From Alphaproteobacteria bacterium (GTDB lineage Bacteria; Pseudomonadota; Alphaproteobacteria; MPNO01; UBA2964): DNA of 64,000 nt. Below, piece after piece: positions 9,080 through 19,353 of the stretch (position 1 is its first letter; each line of letters begins with the position of its first letter). Made by a program: the position numbers and the translations under genes. A model generated the notes under the pieces. It did no database searches. It was not told the origin of the DNA and was given only the letters and a program-made list of their open reading frames with translations. The DNA lies in the NCBI GenBank assembly GCA_012103315.1, contig WLWZ01000006.1, forward strand, positions 1 to 64,000, given 5' to 3'.

Positions 9080-9586
9080 ATGTCTTATACGCTTGAACAA
9101 CTCTCTGCAGATTGTCACGCCGCAATGGCGGCGGATTCCGGTGAAGCCGGTCGCGAGAAAGTCCGTGATTTTATTGGTAAGGCTTGTGCCGACGCTGATT
9201 TCGTTGCGGAGCATTTTGAAAACCCCGGTCAGGAAGAACGTCACCTTCTTTATTAAGATCCGGATTTCGATTTCTGTATTCTGGCGCATAGTTATAACGG
9301 ACCGAAAGGGAGCAACCCGCATGACCATGGCCCGAGCTGGGCGATCTATGGTCAGGCCGTGGGTGAAACTATTATGACCGACTGGGAGTGCATCGAGAAA
9401 CCATCCGAGGGGCAGGCAGGTAAGGTCAAAAAGGTTTGCGAATATTCGCTTAAACCTGGTGATGCCCATGTCTATCATGAAGGCTACTTGCATTCGCCTC
9501 GTCGCGAAGCTGATACGCGTCTCATTCGCGTAAAAGGTCGCAACCTGATTGGCGTGAAGCGCGATAAATACGAAGTCGCCGCTTAA
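9080..9586 (+). pseudogene. Cupin-fold paralogue interrupted by one in-frame TAA
   Basis: The reading frame from ATG 9080 (AAGGAG upstream) to TAA 9584 is continuous over 168 codons except for TAA at 9254-9256 (codon 59). The protein parallels the upstream cupin: MSYTLEQ start, HDHGPSWAIYG metal motif, MTDWECIEKP, YHEGYLHSPRRE and a GVKRDKYEVAA end. At the stop the intact paralogue reads YEDEDY where this copy reads Y-stop-DPDF, so GAA or GAG to TAA is the simplest change. There is no frameshift and no other lesion. This is a recent pseudogene, a sequencing error or a read-through site. Downstream restarts exist only after the metal motif. Confidence 0.75.
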
Positions 9587-9612
9587 TCAGTTTGACGATA
9601 CAAAGTTTAAAG

Positions 9613-9637
9613 GGCCGGTTTATACCGGCCTTTTTTT
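9613..9637 (+). terminator. Rho-independent terminator after the cupin pair
   Basis: A perfect 7-bp stem GGCCGGT/ACCGGCC (9613-9619 with 9624-9630) with a 4-base loop is followed by seven T. It lies 26 bp past the second cupin stop and just before the end of the convergent SDR gene. The T tract is on the plus strand, so it serves the cupin transcript. Confidence 0.85.
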
Positions 9638-9638
9638 A

Positions 9639-10493
9639 TTACACGCCCGGACAGGTCTGTGTGACACCGCCATCGACTGTGACATGCGTCCCCGTAATGT
9701 GGGTCGATTCATCCGATGCCAGAAACAAAGCTGCATAGGCAACATCAAACCCTGTCCCCATTCGTCCCGATGGAATAATCGCGTCGCGCGCAGCAGAATA
9801 TTCTTCGGCTGAGGTGTAACCCTTATAGGTATAAGACGGCTTGCCGTTGACCAGTCGCCGGATAAACGGTGTATCGATATAGCCGGGACATACGCAGTTG
9901 GCGCGGACACCTGAGCCTGCATGCTGGATCGCGATATTCTTGGTAAACTCGATCATTGCGCCTTTGGTAGAGGAATACACCGCGGTGTTGGAATTGAGGT
10001 GACGCAGGGCTGCAATCGACGAGATGTTGATAATCGATCCGTCCTGCTGTTTTTCCATGATCGGCATCACGGCCTTACAGGTCAGCATGGCCGAGGTCAC
10101 GTTACGGGCGAAAGTCGCATTCCAGTCATCGACAGTGATGGTGTCGAGGCTGCGCCCGACACCCTGACCGCCAACATTATTGTGCAAAATGTCGACACGT
10201 CCCCAGGTTTCCATACAGGCCTCAACCATCGCGTTGACGGCGGTTTCATCGGTGACATCTGCTGCGTAGGCGATGGCTTTGCCGCCAATCGCTTCAATCT
10301 GCTTGACGGTCTCTTCGGCGGCTTCCAGACGAAAATCAACACAGAAGGTCTTTGCGCCTTCTTTCGCGTAGACAAAGGCAGCGGCCTTGCCATTGCCCCA
10401 TCCGTCTCCGATAGAACCAGCACCGGTGACGATGGCGACTTTGCCTTCTAGGCGATTACGGCCGGGGGTGTTTTCGTTTGGTCCGATGGGCAT
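9639..10493 (-). CDS. Short-chain dehydrogenase/reductase (SDR)
   Basis: A 284-residue classical SDR. It has the Rossmann nucleotide motif TGAGSIGDGWGNG near residue 20, an NNVGG segment, the catalytic Ser in NISSIAALRHL, the YSSTKG Tyr/Lys pair and a C-terminal SDESTHITGTHVTVDGG. Of several in-frame ATGs, the one at 10493 is best placed: AGGGAG lies 6 bases upstream, whereas it abuts the ATG at 10499. The first glycine motif is longer than usual (IGDGWGNG), which occurs in a subgroup of SDRs. It is probably an NAD(P)-dependent alcohol or diol dehydrogenase; the substrate is unknown. Confidence 0.85.
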   Translation of the reverse strand: MPIGPNENTPGRNRLEGKVAIVTGAGSIGDGWGNGKAAAFVYAKEGAKTFCVDFRLEAAEETVKQIEAIGGKAIAYAADVTDETAVNAMVEACMETWGRVDILHNNVGGQGVGRSLDTITVDDWNATFARNVTSAMLTCKAVMPIMEKQQDGSIINISSIAALRHLNSNTAVYSSTKGAMIEFTKNIAIQHAGSGVRANCVCPGYIDTPFIRRLVNGKPSYTYKGYTSAEEYSAARDAIIPSGRMGTGFDVAYAALFLASDESTHITGTHVTVDGGVTQTCPGV

Positions 10494-10651
10494 TTTCATC
10501 TCCCTGAATGTTCGTTTCTGTTGCACTGGTTTTCGCGCTTACGAGGTGGGCGGTCAAGGGTAGGAGCGTTTTCCACTAATCACTGGTTTGACTCAGCTGA
10601 AAAGGGCACACTGCGTCGAACCAGATAAACGTTCCTCAATTTCAGAGAATT

Positions 10652-11893
10652 ATGGCTGAGCAAGACCCTGTACTCGCGCGCCAGCGCACCCTCGTTCTCA
10701 TCGGTTCTGTGTCGATGCTGTTTATTACCGGCGGCGCGATGTTCATGATTGTTGTGGCCCTCAAGGAGATGGCGACAGATTTCGGCTGGCCGCGTGAAGT
10801 CCCCTCGCTCGCGTTTTCGCTACAGTTTGTTGGTTCAGGTTTCGGCGGCCTGATCATGGGGCGGGTCGTTGATCGTTGGGGTTTTGGTGTCCCCGCCTTA
10901 CTCGCCACAGTAATGGTAAGCTGTGGCGCGATGCTGGTCAGCGGGATTGACTCTGCGTGGCAGCTCTATGGCATTTATACCATTATGTTTGGGCTTTCCG
11001 GGCAGGGAGCACTAGCGGCACCGGCCCTCGCGAATATCGCGCGCTGGTACTCGGAGCATAGAGGCAAAGCGGTAGGCATCGTTTCCAGCGGACAGGCTTT
11101 GGCCGGTATCGTCTGGCTCCCGGTGTTTGGCTATGTGATGCTCGAAATTGGTTGGCGCGACATGTTTTTCTGGTACGGCGTGTTCGCACTCTGTGTGATG
11201 TTGCCATTGTGTCTGATCGTTCGGCACAGACCACCGCCCCCTAAACCGCTGCCACAAGCGACCAAAGGCATGGGCTCGTCTTCTGACAAACCCATTGTGC
11301 CAATGTCCAATAATAACATCCAATATGGATTGTGTTTTGCAATCTTCGGCTGCTGTATCGCTATGGCGCTACCGCTCGGTCATCTTGTTTCTTTCGTAAC
11401 AGATCGCGGTCACCCCATTCAAAATGCGGTGGGGGTGCAGTCGATTATGTTGCTAAGCGCCTTTATCAGCCGGGCGGTTCTGCTGGGTCTGTTATCAGAT
11501 CGTTGGGGCGGCATGCGGGCTTTGCTGATATTCTCCGTGTCGCAAGCGGTCATGCTCACCGTGTTTACGATAACCCATGAGCTATGGGCCCTTTATGTCG
11601 TTGCGGCTTTGTTTGGACTTGGCTATGGCGGTTTGTTTCCGGTTTATACTGTCGCAATAAGAGATCATTTGCCGATTGGCGAAATTGGCCGTCGCACCGG
11701 CGTCGTATTCTTTGTCGGCGCAGTGGCTATGGGCGTCGGCGGTTGGATGGGCGGTTATATGTTTGATCAAACAGGATCATACACCGCTCCGTTCCTTCTC
11801 GGTGCGGCCTTCAACGCAGCAAACGTGATCCTCGTCGTCTATATGATTTATCGGCTGCGCAACGTGTTGCCGGGTAAGTTGGTCAGGGCGTAA
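10652..11893 (+). CDS. MFS transporter
   Basis: A 413-residue major facilitator protein with 12 predicted membrane segments. It shows the signature loop MGRVVDRWGFGVP between helices 2 and 3, its counterpart LLSDRWGGMRAL in the second half, and a polar central loop around residues 195-215 rich in proline and lysine. The pattern resembles oxalate/formate or monocarboxylate carriers, but the substrate cannot be fixed. It is divergent from the SDR. Its stop codon abuts the stop of the convergent molybdenum subunit gene with no gap. Confidence 0.8.
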   Translation: MAEQDPVLARQRTLVLIGSVSMLFITGGAMFMIVVALKEMATDFGWPREVPSLAFSLQFVGSGFGGLIMGRVVDRWGFGVPALLATVMVSCGAMLVSGIDSAWQLYGIYTIMFGLSGQGALAAPALANIARWYSEHRGKAVGIVSSGQALAGIVWLPVFGYVMLEIGWRDMFFWYGVFALCVMLPLCLIVRHRPPPPKPLPQATKGMGSSSDKPIVPMSNNNIQYGLCFAIFGCCIAMALPLGHLVSFVTDRGHPIQNAVGVQSIMLLSAFISRAVLLGLLSDRWGGMRALLIFSVSQAVMLTVFTITHELWALYVVAALFGLGYGGLFPVYTVAIRDHLPIGEIGRRTGVVFFVGAVAMGVGGWMGGYMFDQTGSYTAPFLLGAAFNAANVILVVYMIYRLRNVLPGKLVRA

Positions 11894-14212
11894 TCAGCTC
11901 GCCTGCTGGATTGCCTGCCACACGCGTTCCGGGGTCGCAGGCATTGTAACGTTGTGAACGCCGAGCGGCTCTAGCGCGTTATTTACGGCATTCATCACGG
12001 CACCCAAGGCACCTACCGTACCACCTTCACCAGCGCCTTTGACGCCAAGCGGATTGGTTGCCGTCGGCACCGGATGACGATCCAGTTTGAATTCGCAGAA
12101 GTCAGACGCGCGTGGCATACAGTAATCCATGAACGAGCCTGTCAGCACCTGACCGTCCTCATCGTACACGACCTGTTCCATTAGGGCCTGTCCCGCGCCT
12201 TGCGCGATACCACCGATAACCTGTCCATCAACGAGAACGGGATTCAACTCGACACCGACATCATGGACGGCGGCGTAGCGTACGATCTGGCTGGTGCCGG
12301 TATCAGGATCAATCTCAACCTCACAGACATGATAGGTGTTGGGGATGTTGGTTGTTTCGGGTGACCAGCTGGCGGTTTCATAGAGACCAAACTCCATGCC
12401 CGACGGCATTTTCTTGGGCTCAAACGCGACGTCGACAATGTCTGCCAATGAGACGCTTTGGTCTGTCCCTGCGACTTTAAAGTCACCATCGTCGAACTCT
12501 ATATCTTCGTCTGCGGCTTCCAGCATGTGCGCAGCAATCCTTTTGGCCTTCTCGCGGGTTTTCTCGGCGGCGAGTAAGACAACGCTGCCGCAGATCGTGG
12601 CGGTTCGCGCCGCGCCGGTACCCGACCCAAAGCTATGCTGGCTTGTATCGCCTTCGACAACGCGAATTTTTTCGGCATCGATCCCCAGCGTTTCCGAAAC
12701 AATCTGGGTGTAGATCGTGGCATGGCTTTGCCCGCCAGCGGTTGATGCCGTCATCACTGTCACAGTGCCCCCTGGGTCAAACCGCAATTCAGCCGCTTCC
12801 GGTGCGGGACTACCGGATGGATCGACGCTGGAGGAAACACCGACGCCATAAAGCTGGCCTCGTGCTGCGGCCTCTTTTCGACGTTGTGGGATATCATCGT
12901 ATTCGGCTAACGCCAGACATTTATCCATAACGACTTCGAACTCACCGCAATCATAGGATTGACCGTTCGGCAGTTTTACCGGCATGGCCTCTGCCGGGAT
13001 GTAGTTGCGGCGGCGAATTTCAGAAGGGTCAAGATCAAGCTGTTTGGCCGCGAGGTCGATCAGCCGTTCCTGGACATAGCTGCCGGGCGTTCCTGATGGC
13101 CCGCGATAGTTTGCCATGGGGACCGTATTGGTCAGTGTTGCAGTTGAATGGCCATGAACGGCAGGCATGTCGTAGGTACTGCAAAGATAACTCGCAGCGC
13201 CGTTCGGTGTACCAAAGCCATTCATTGACAGGAAAGCACCGACATTTGCGTGGGCGCGGGCCCGATACCCAAGGAACTTGCCATCATCGTCGAAGCCGAG
13301 TTCGGCGTCAAAAACGACATCGCGTGCCTGATCATCTGCGATATGACCTTCACTGCGTTCGCAAACCCATTTAACCGGGCGACCAACGCGTTTGGCTGCC
13401 CAGGCCGCCAGCGGTACCTCGGGATAAAGCCCGCCCTTCATGCCAAATGAACCACCGACGTCACCGGCGATGACCGTCATCTGGTTTTCTTCGATGTTAA
13501 ACATCTTCTTGGTCATCATGTTGCGCCATACGAACGGACGTTGCTGGCAGGCATAGACAGTGTAGTGCTCACGCCCTGGGTCGTAGCTGGCAACGACCGC
13601 GCGGGGCTCCATCGTGTTGGCGGCCACTCGGGTTACAGGCATCGTCTCCTTGACAGTATGGGGTGCTGCAGTAAGAGCAGCTTCCGTCGCAGCTGCATCA
13701 CCTTTTTCGGAAGAGAAAGCCTCGTTGTTTTCACCATCTTCCCAAATCTGTGCTGCATCGGCCTGACCGTTTGCAATGGGGTCGACTTCTGCGTCTAAAA
13801 TTTCGTATTCGACTTCGATAGCTTCCGCAGCATCCTTGGCCTGATTGATTGATTCCGCGACGACCATGGCAACGAGTTGCCCAACATGCACAACGCGGTT
13901 CTGTGTGATGGGTTCTCGGGGCGGTCGGAACCCTGGCCGTCCATCACTGCGTTTCGGTGGCGCATTCCCGGCGACATGACCGACATTGTCTTCGGCAACG
14001 TCGTCTCCGGTAAAAACATCGATAACTCCGGGCTGTTGCTTTGCGGCCTTGGTGTCGATGGAAGTGATCTTGGCATGTGCGTGCGGCGACCGCAGGAAGA
14101 TCGCATGACACTCAAAGGGCAGCTTCACATCGTCGGTGTAACGCCCTTCGCCTTTGAGGAGCCGAGGGGCTTCAACCTGGGTTACAGGTTGGCTGATCGA
14201 GTAGCGCGTCAT
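11894..14212 (-). CDS. Molybdenum hydroxylase large subunit (CoxL/aldehyde oxidase family)
   Basis: A 772-residue molybdopterin-binding subunit. The hammerhead domain starts with VEAPRLLKGEGRYTDDV, followed by GGSFGMKGG, the substrate-loop region ANYRGPSGTPGSY, and the catalytic glutamate in NPLGVKGAGEGG close to the C-terminus. The loop is nearer to the AYRG type (form II, not proven CO dehydrogenase) than to VAYRCSFR of form I, so a CO dehydrogenase label is not justified. The frame is open to 14302, but ATG 14212 has a GGAG site 9 bases upstream and begins at the homologous region. No iron-sulphur or FAD subunit gene is adjacent. Confidence 0.85.
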   Translation of the reverse strand: MTRYSISQPVTQVEAPRLLKGEGRYTDDVKLPFECHAIFLRSPHAHAKITSIDTKAAKQQPGVIDVFTGDDVAEDNVGHVAGNAPPKRSDGRPGFRPPREPITQNRVVHVGQLVAMVVAESINQAKDAAEAIEVEYEILDAEVDPIANGQADAAQIWEDGENNEAFSSEKGDAAATEAALTAAPHTVKETMPVTRVAANTMEPRAVVASYDPGREHYTVYACQQRPFVWRNMMTKKMFNIEENQMTVIAGDVGGSFGMKGGLYPEVPLAAWAAKRVGRPVKWVCERSEGHIADDQARDVVFDAELGFDDDGKFLGYRARAHANVGAFLSMNGFGTPNGAASYLCSTYDMPAVHGHSTATLTNTVPMANYRGPSGTPGSYVQERLIDLAAKQLDLDPSEIRRRNYIPAEAMPVKLPNGQSYDCGEFEVVMDKCLALAEYDDIPQRRKEAAARGQLYGVGVSSSVDPSGSPAPEAAELRFDPGGTVTVMTASTAGGQSHATIYTQIVSETLGIDAEKIRVVEGDTSQHSFGSGTGAARTATICGSVVLLAAEKTREKAKRIAAHMLEAADEDIEFDDGDFKVAGTDQSVSLADIVDVAFEPKKMPSGMEFGLYETASWSPETTNIPNTYHVCEVEIDPDTGTSQIVRYAAVHDVGVELNPVLVDGQVIGGIAQGAGQALMEQVVYDEDGQVLTGSFMDYCMPRASDFCEFKLDRHPVPTATNPLGVKGAGEGGTVGALGAVMNAVNNALEPLGVHNVTMPATPERVWQAIQQAS

Positions 14213-14383
14213 GTGGTGATCTCCAAAGAGGTGATGTGCGGACAGTTTATCTGAAGTTTTCAGATCGGCAATTGCTGCAAATCGCTGAAAATCAGTTGAC
14301 ATCGTAAGGTCGCTGGCTGACTTTGGCGACAGCGCTGGAGTGCCCTATCTGTCGTCAAAACCCGCCCCGAAAAGGCGGGTTTG

Positions 14384-14413
14384 TTGTGATTAGACGAGGT
14401 GTTTTAGTATAAA
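14384..14413 (+). promoter_or_regulatory. Candidate sigma-70-type promoter for the FKBP gene
   Basis: TTGTGA (14384-14389) and TATAAA (14408-14413) are separated by 18 bp, about 78 bp before the FKBP start. This is the only convincing minus-10 element in the 278-bp divergent gap. That gap also holds a GC hairpin at 14358-14382 and no gene. Confidence 0.35.
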
Positions 14414-14490
14414 TTCTGTCGGCCAACCGAGGCGCGGTGTGTCGCCAGCTCACATAGGTGCAGAAGCATCGGGAAGAAAAAGGACATACC

Positions 14491-14922
14491 ATGTCGCAGG
14501 CCAATGACGGCGATACCGTCAAGATTCACTACACTGGAAAATTAACGGACGGGACTGTCTTCGATTCGTCCGAAGGGCGTGATCCGCTGGAATTCAAAAT
14601 TGGCGAAAAAAACATCATTCCTGAACTCGAAGCATCAGTTATTGGTATGAATGTTGGCGACAAGGCGACAGTAGAGATCACTGCCGAGAACGCTTATGGC
14701 CCACGGGTCGATGAAGCAATTCAGACGGTAGAACGCTCAGTCATTCCGCCTGAAGTGGAACTTGCCGTTGGTGGGCAATTGCAGGCTACTGCGCCAAATG
14801 GTCAGGATCTTGTGTTTGTTGTCATGGAAATGAACGACGAAACGGTAACGCTGGACGGCAATCATCCGCTTGCCGGGCAGGATTTGGTGTTCGACATTGA
14901 GCTGGTTGAGGTTGCCGCCTAA
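14491..14922 (+). CDS. FKBP-type peptidyl-prolyl isomerase, SlyD-like
   Basis: A 143-residue FKBP. It opens with GDTVKIHYTGKLTDGTVFDSS, the classical first strands, followed by PLEFKIGEKNIIPELEASVIGMNVGDKA, an IF-type insert (ENAYGPRVDEAIQTVERSVIP) and HPLAGQDLVFDIELVEV at the end. This is the SlyD layout without the His-rich metal-binding tail. It catalyses prolyl cis-trans isomerisation and acts as a cytosolic folding helper. ATG 14491 has AAAAGGA upstream and is preferred over 14458. It is probably a single-gene unit. Confidence 0.9.
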   Translation: MSQANDGDTVKIHYTGKLTDGTVFDSSEGRDPLEFKIGEKNIIPELEASVIGMNVGDKATVEITAENAYGPRVDEAIQTVERSVIPPEVELAVGGQLQATAPNGQDLVFVVMEMNDETVTLDGNHPLAGQDLVFDIELVEVAA

Positions 14923-15002
14923 CGATTCAATTATCGAATGCGGCTCATTGGTTTGTGAGCTAACCTGCTCTTGATTTTATGTTGAATGTTAGGGGTGTGG
15001 CG

Positions 15003-16130
15003 ATGCGACCATGGTATATCCAACCTGCGATTCTGTTGTCTTGTTGTGCCTTTGTGTTGGGGATGTATCCCGACATTGCTGACGCGCAGCAGAAGCGGGC
15101 CCCTCGGCCACCGCCGAGCGTTGTCGTTGAAACAGTCCAGGAAAAGGACGTATCGCAGGCGTTTACTTTTATTGGTCGTGTTGAGGCGGAAAACTCGGTT
15201 GATATCAGAGCCCGGGTTCAGGGCGTTCTTGAAACACGAAATTTTACCGACGGGCAGACGGTAGAAAAGGGCCAGCAGCTTTTTACAATTGAAAAACCAC
15301 CCTACGAGGTCGTCGTCGCGCAGCGTAACGCCGAACTCGCAAGCGCCCGAGCCGCTGAGGTAAACGCGGCCGCTGATTTTCGCCGGAAAAAGGCTTTGGT
15401 TGGTCGTAGTGTCGTCTCCGGTGCCAAGGTGGATGAATCAAGAGCAAATCTTGCGAGCGCCAAAGCTGACGTTCTAAAAGCGAAAGCAGCATTACGCGCC
15501 GCGCAGCTAGATTTGGGTTATACCAATATCAAGAGTCCGTTGAAGGGGAGGATCAGTCGGGCACGTTACAGTGTCGGAAACCTTGTGGGTTCGGATAGTG
15601 AACCTTTGGCAACAGTAACGAGCGTGGACCCCATTCACGTCACGATAGGGGTGAGTGAGAAGCAATTGATCGATTCTCGTAAACGCGGGATCGATATGAA
15701 GAACCCTACTTTTGAACCAACCATCGTGTTATCTGATGGGTCACCTTATGGTGCACGCGGCCGGTTCGATTATCTCGCGCCGACCGTTGATCAGACCACG
15801 GATACTGTTGTTATTCGGGCGATATTCCCAAATCCAACGGGGGTATTGCTGCCCGGACAATTTGTTACCGTGCTCGTTCATCCCAAGGAAAAGAAGCGCG
15901 CTGTTTCAATCCCGCAAACCGCGATTCAGCAGGATCGGCAGGGCTACTTTGTTTTGGTTCTGGATCGGGAGAACAGAGTTTCTGTCCGGCGGGTGCAAAC
16001 GGTTCGTCAATCGGGTTCCGATTGGGTCATCAAGTCTGGGTTAGCGACCGGTGAGAGAATAATCGTTGAGGGTATTCAGAAAGTTCGGCCCAAAATGGTG
16101 GTGAACCCCGTTGCTCCTGCCAAGGGGTAA
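15003..16130 (+). CDS. RND efflux periplasmic adaptor (membrane fusion protein)
   Basis: A 375-residue AcrA/MexA-type adaptor. It has an N-terminal signal segment (AILLSCCAFVLGM), the first barrel/lipoyl half (FIGRVEAENSVDIRARVQGVLE), a coiled-coil hairpin (about 95-165, RNAELASARAAEVNAA then ANLASAKADVLKAKAALRAAQLDL), the second lipoyl half (YTNIKSPLKGRIS) and beta-barrel/membrane-proximal domains. A Cys pair in the signal region could permit lipidation, but no clean lipobox is evident. It bridges the RND pump and an outer-membrane channel. The pump gene starts 3 bp downstream; no TolC-type gene is nearby. ATG 14979 is an alternative start. Confidence 0.9.
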   Translation: MRPWYIQPAILLSCCAFVLGMYPDIADAQQKRAPRPPPSVVVETVQEKDVSQAFTFIGRVEAENSVDIRARVQGVLETRNFTDGQTVEKGQQLFTIEKPPYEVVVAQRNAELASARAAEVNAAADFRRKKALVGRSVVSGAKVDESRANLASAKADVLKAKAALRAAQLDLGYTNIKSPLKGRISRARYSVGNLVGSDSEPLATVTSVDPIHVTIGVSEKQLIDSRKRGIDMKNPTFEPTIVLSDGSPYGARGRFDYLAPTVDQTTDTVVIRAIFPNPTGVLLPGQFVTVLVHPKEKKRAVSIPQTAIQQDRQGYFVLVLDRENRVSVRRVQTVRQSGSDWVIKSGLATGERIIVEGIQKVRPKMVVNPVAPAKG

Positions 16131-16133
16131 GTC

Positions 16134-19100
16134 ATGCTTTCTTCGTTCTTCATAAATCGTCCAAAATTCGCGATTGTTATCGCGGTTTTAATTACGCTCT
16201 CCGGGGCAATTGCCCTGTATTCGTTACCAATTGCAGAGTATCCCGAGATTGCACCGCCGCAGGTCAAAGTTACAACAGTTTACAGCGGTGCGTATGCATC
16301 CGCTGTCGAAGAGTCCGTTGCGACGCCTATTGAAGAAAAGGTCAATGGCGTTGATGGCATGCTCTATATGTCGTCGACCAGTGGCAATGATGGGAGTTAT
16401 GCGCTAACTGTCACCTTCAAGGTTGGAACCGATCCTGATATTGCGGCGGTGAACGTTCAAAATCGCGTGGCCACAGCGACGGCCCAGTTGCCGCAGGAAG
16501 TGACGCGTAACGGCGTTGTTACCCAGAAACAGTCGACCAGCATGTTGATGGTAATCAACATGGTTTCGCCAAAGGAAACGCGGAATGCGTTGTTCTTGAG
16601 CAACTATGCGTCGATCAATATTGAGAACACGTTAGGTCGGATATCTGGCGTTGGCAGTGTTTCCCAGTTTGGCGCGCTCGATTATGGGATGCGCGTGTGG
16701 CTCGACCCTAATCGTATGGCATCGCTTAACCTGACAACGAGCGACGTCAAAACCGCTATCAATGAGCAGAATATTCAGGCCACAGCGGGACAGCTTGGCG
16801 CGCCGCCATACGAGACGGCGCCGCAGTTCCAGTTTTCAATTCAGGCGAAGGGACGACTGAAGACGGTTAAGGAATTCGGTAATATCATACTCCGGGCGGA
16901 TAAAGGTGGGACGTTCGTGCGGTTGAGGGACGTTGCCCGGATAGAGCTGGGGTCTCAGTCTTATAGCTCGCGCGCAACCCTCAACAACAAACCATCGGCC
17001 GCGATTGCGATCTATCAGTCTCCGGGCGCCAACGCGTTGGATGTCGCTAAAAAGGTTTATGCTGAACTCGATCGATTGAAGAAGGGGTTCCCCCCCGATG
17101 TCGAATATAAAGTCCTTTATGATACGACGCGCGCTGTCCGGGCATCGATCGGTGAGGTTGTCGAAACTCTTTTCATAACCTTCATTCTTGTCGTCGCTGT
17201 CACGTTTTTGTTTTTATCGGACTGGCGCTCCACGCTGGTGCCGACTCTGGCAATTCCAGTTTCGCTAATTGGGACATTTGCGTTTCTGTCATTGGTCGGT
17301 TTTTCGATCAACTTGATCACCTTGTTTGCATTAATTTTGGCGATCGGCGTGGTCGTCGATGACAGTATTGTCGTTGTTGAAAACGTGCAGCGCCTTATGC
17401 AGGACGAGGGGCTTGATCCAAAGTCGGCAACCGAAGCAGCGATGCAGGAGGTCACAGGCCCGGTAATTGCAACAACACTGGTGCTGCTAGCGGTCTTTGT
17501 GCCGGTGTCGTTTATGCCCGGCGTGACGGGGACGCTTTATTCTCAGTTTGCGCTGACGATTTGTGCGGCCGTGGTGCTGTCTTCTGTCAACGCATTGACT
17601 CTCGCGCCTGCTATCTGCGCGATAGCTTTGAAGCCGGGTTCCGGAAAGCCACGTGGGCCATTGAAATGGTTTGCGGTCGCCGTTGATCGAGGACGCGATA
17701 GCTATGTCTGGATCGCCGGTGGGATGGTCCGCAAAGTATTCATCTCCTTTATCGCATTCGCGGGCTTTGTCGCCGGCACAGGGTATCTCTTTATCAATGC
17801 ACCAACCGGGTTCTTACCGACAGAAGATAAAGGCGTTTTATTTGCAAACGTGCAATTGCCCGCTGGGGCATCTTTGGCCCGCACGGAAGCTGTGACGAAA
17901 CAAATGTCAGCGGCCTTACGGGATATAGATGGTGTGACGGACGTTATCGCTGTACCGGGTGTCAGCATACTGTCTGGCGCGGCGTCGAACTCTTCGTTGC
18001 TCATCCCCATTTTGGCGCCGTGGAGTGAGCGCAAGACACCGCAAAAGAGTTGGCAGGCAATTTTAGGGCAAGCCAATGCGCGGCTCTCGACGGTACCCGC
18101 CGCAAATGCCTTTGCGTTCCCGTTGCCACCGATTATGGGGCTGGGTACAGGTGGCGGGCTCGAAGCGGAAGTTCAGGATATCGGCGGGCAATCTCCTCAG
18201 GACCTCGCTGCTGCAACGCGGAGTCTTGTCTTTAGCGCGAACCAGCAGCCAGAGCTCGCAACCGTCTTCACAACATATTCTGCCAATGTGCCCCAGCTGT
18301 TTCTCGAAGTTGACCGGGATAAGGCTCAGGTTCTTGGGATTCCACTGGCGGAAATTTTCTCGACATTGCAGGCGCAATTTGGCTCCAGCTATATCAACGA
18401 TTTCAACCTGTATGGCAAAGTCTACCGGGTGATCATTCAGGCCGAGTCCCGCTATCGCAATACGATAGACGATATCAATCGGCTCTATATCCGCAGTGCC
18501 AAAGGCGACATGGTGCCGTTGCAGGCGCTGGTGCAGGTGAAGTCCGTTCTCGGCCCGTTGGCGATCAAGCGCTACAACTTGTTTAAAAGTGCATCACTGA
18601 ATGCCAACCCCGCACCGGGGGCTAGTTCGGGCGATGCCATCGCTGCGATGGAACGCATTGCCCGCGAAAAACTACCAGAAAATTATACGATTGCATGGAC
18701 CGGCACGACCCAGCAGGAGCTTGAGGCTGGCGGACTGATTATCGTCATTTTCGCACTGGCGTTGATCTTCGCATACCTGTTCCTGGTGGCGCAGTATGAG
18801 AGCTGGACGACGCCGATGTCGGTCGTCCTATCGGTGGTGTTAGCGGCGTTTGGCGCTTTGTTGCCGATCTGGCTATTACCAACGCTCGACAACAACCTGT
18901 ATGCCCAGATTGGGTTGGTGATGCTGATTGGTCTGGCGTCTAAAAGCGCGATCCTGATCGTCGAATTTGCCAAGACCCGTCGAGAATCCGGTTTGAGTAT
19001 TGATGCGGCAGCTTTAGAGGCAGCCAAGCTTCGTTTCCGAGCGGTGATGATGACGGCGCTGTCATTTATCCTCGGTGTGATGCCGTTGCTATTTGCTTCC

Positions 19101-19250
19101 GGCGCCGGAGCTGCAGGCCGTGTTTCAGTCGGGTCGGTGGTTTTCTGGGGCATGGTCTCAGCAACGTTTGTCGGGCTGCTATTCGTGCCAGTGCTCTACG
19201 TCGTCATTCAACGGATGGGCGAGCGCTTTAGCAAAAACACCGCGTCATAA
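16134..19250 (+). CDS. RND efflux inner-membrane permease (HAE1 type)
   Basis: A 1038-residue AcrB-type proton antiporter. The start [20 protein letters not shown] is the first membrane helix and ISTS/GNDG-type porter loops follow. The proton-relay pair is in [15 protein letters not shown] of helix 4, and the helix 10 lysine in [15 protein letters not shown]. The periplasmic porter domains and 12 helices are all present and the length is normal, so the pump should be functional. GGGG lies 8 bp before the ATG. It forms an operon with the adaptor; the substrate is not deducible, but hydrophobic or aromatic compounds would fit the neighbourhood. Confidence 0.92.
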   Translation: MLSSFFINRPKFAIVIAVLITLSGAIALYSLPIAEYPEIAPPQVKVTTVYSGAYASAVEESVATPIEEKVNGVDGMLYMSSTSGNDGSYALTVTFKVGTDPDIAAVNVQNRVATATAQLPQEVTRNGVVTQKQSTSMLMVINMVSPKETRNALFLSNYASINIENTLGRISGVGSVSQFGALDYGMRVWLDPNRMASLNLTTSDVKTAINEQNIQATAGQLGAPPYETAPQFQFSIQAKGRLKTVKEFGNIILRADKGGTFVRLRDVARIELGSQSYSSRATLNNKPSAAIAIYQSPGANALDVAKKVYAELDRLKKGFPPDVEYKVLYDTTRAVRASIGEVVETLFITFILVVAVTFLFLSDWRSTLVPTLAIPVSLIGTFAFLSLVGFSINLITLFALILAIGVVVDDSIVVVENVQRLMQDEGLDPKSATEAAMQEVTGPVIATTLVLLAVFVPVSFMPGVTGTLYSQFALTICAAVVLSSVNALTLAPAICAIALKPGSGKPRGPLKWFAVAVDRGRDSYVWIAGGMVRKVFISFIAFAGFVAGTGYLFINAPTGFLPTEDKGVLFANVQLPAGASLARTEAVTKQMSAALRDIDGVTDVIAVPGVSILSGAASNSSLLIPILAPWSERKTPQKSWQAILGQANARLSTVPAANAFAFPLPPIMGLGTGGGLEAEVQDIGGQSPQDLAAATRSLVFSANQQPELATVFTTYSANVPQLFLEVDRDKAQVLGIPLAEIFSTLQAQFGSSYINDFNLYGKVYRVIIQAESRYRNTIDDINRLYIRSAKGDMVPLQALVQVKSVLGPLAIKRYNLFKSASLNANPAPGASSGDAIAAMERIAREKLPENYTIAWTGTTQQELEAGGLIIVIFALALIFAYLFLVAQYESWTTPMSVVLSVVLAAFGALLPIWLLPTLDNNLYAQIGLVMLIGLASKSAILIVEFAKTRRESGLSIDAAALEAAKLRFRAVMMTALSFILGVMPLLFASGAGAAGRVSVGSVVFWGMVSATFVGLLFVPVLYVVIQRMGERFSKNTAS

Positions 19251-19353
19251 TTTTTGCGCTAGCATTAATTAATTTGAGGGTGCCGGATTGTTTCTGGCCT
19301 CAAAATTGCCGACACTCCCTTTAACAAAAAACGCATTAAAGGGAGACCATGTT

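Noticed and set aside
9254..9256. Recoded stop in the cupin paralogue (selenocysteine or pyrrolysine)
   Set aside because: The codon is TAA, which neither system uses, and the paralogue has Glu here. Mutation or sequencing error is simpler.
3689..14212. Calling the molybdenum subunits CO dehydrogenase (coxL)
   Set aside because: Neither has the VAYRCSFR loop with the Cu-binding cysteine, and coxM/coxS are absent.
14358..14382. GC hairpin AAACCCGCC/GGCGGGTTT as a terminator
   Set aside because: It lies between two divergent genes where no transcript should end, and the T runs on either side are only 3-4 bases. Recorded as an unexplained inverted repeat.
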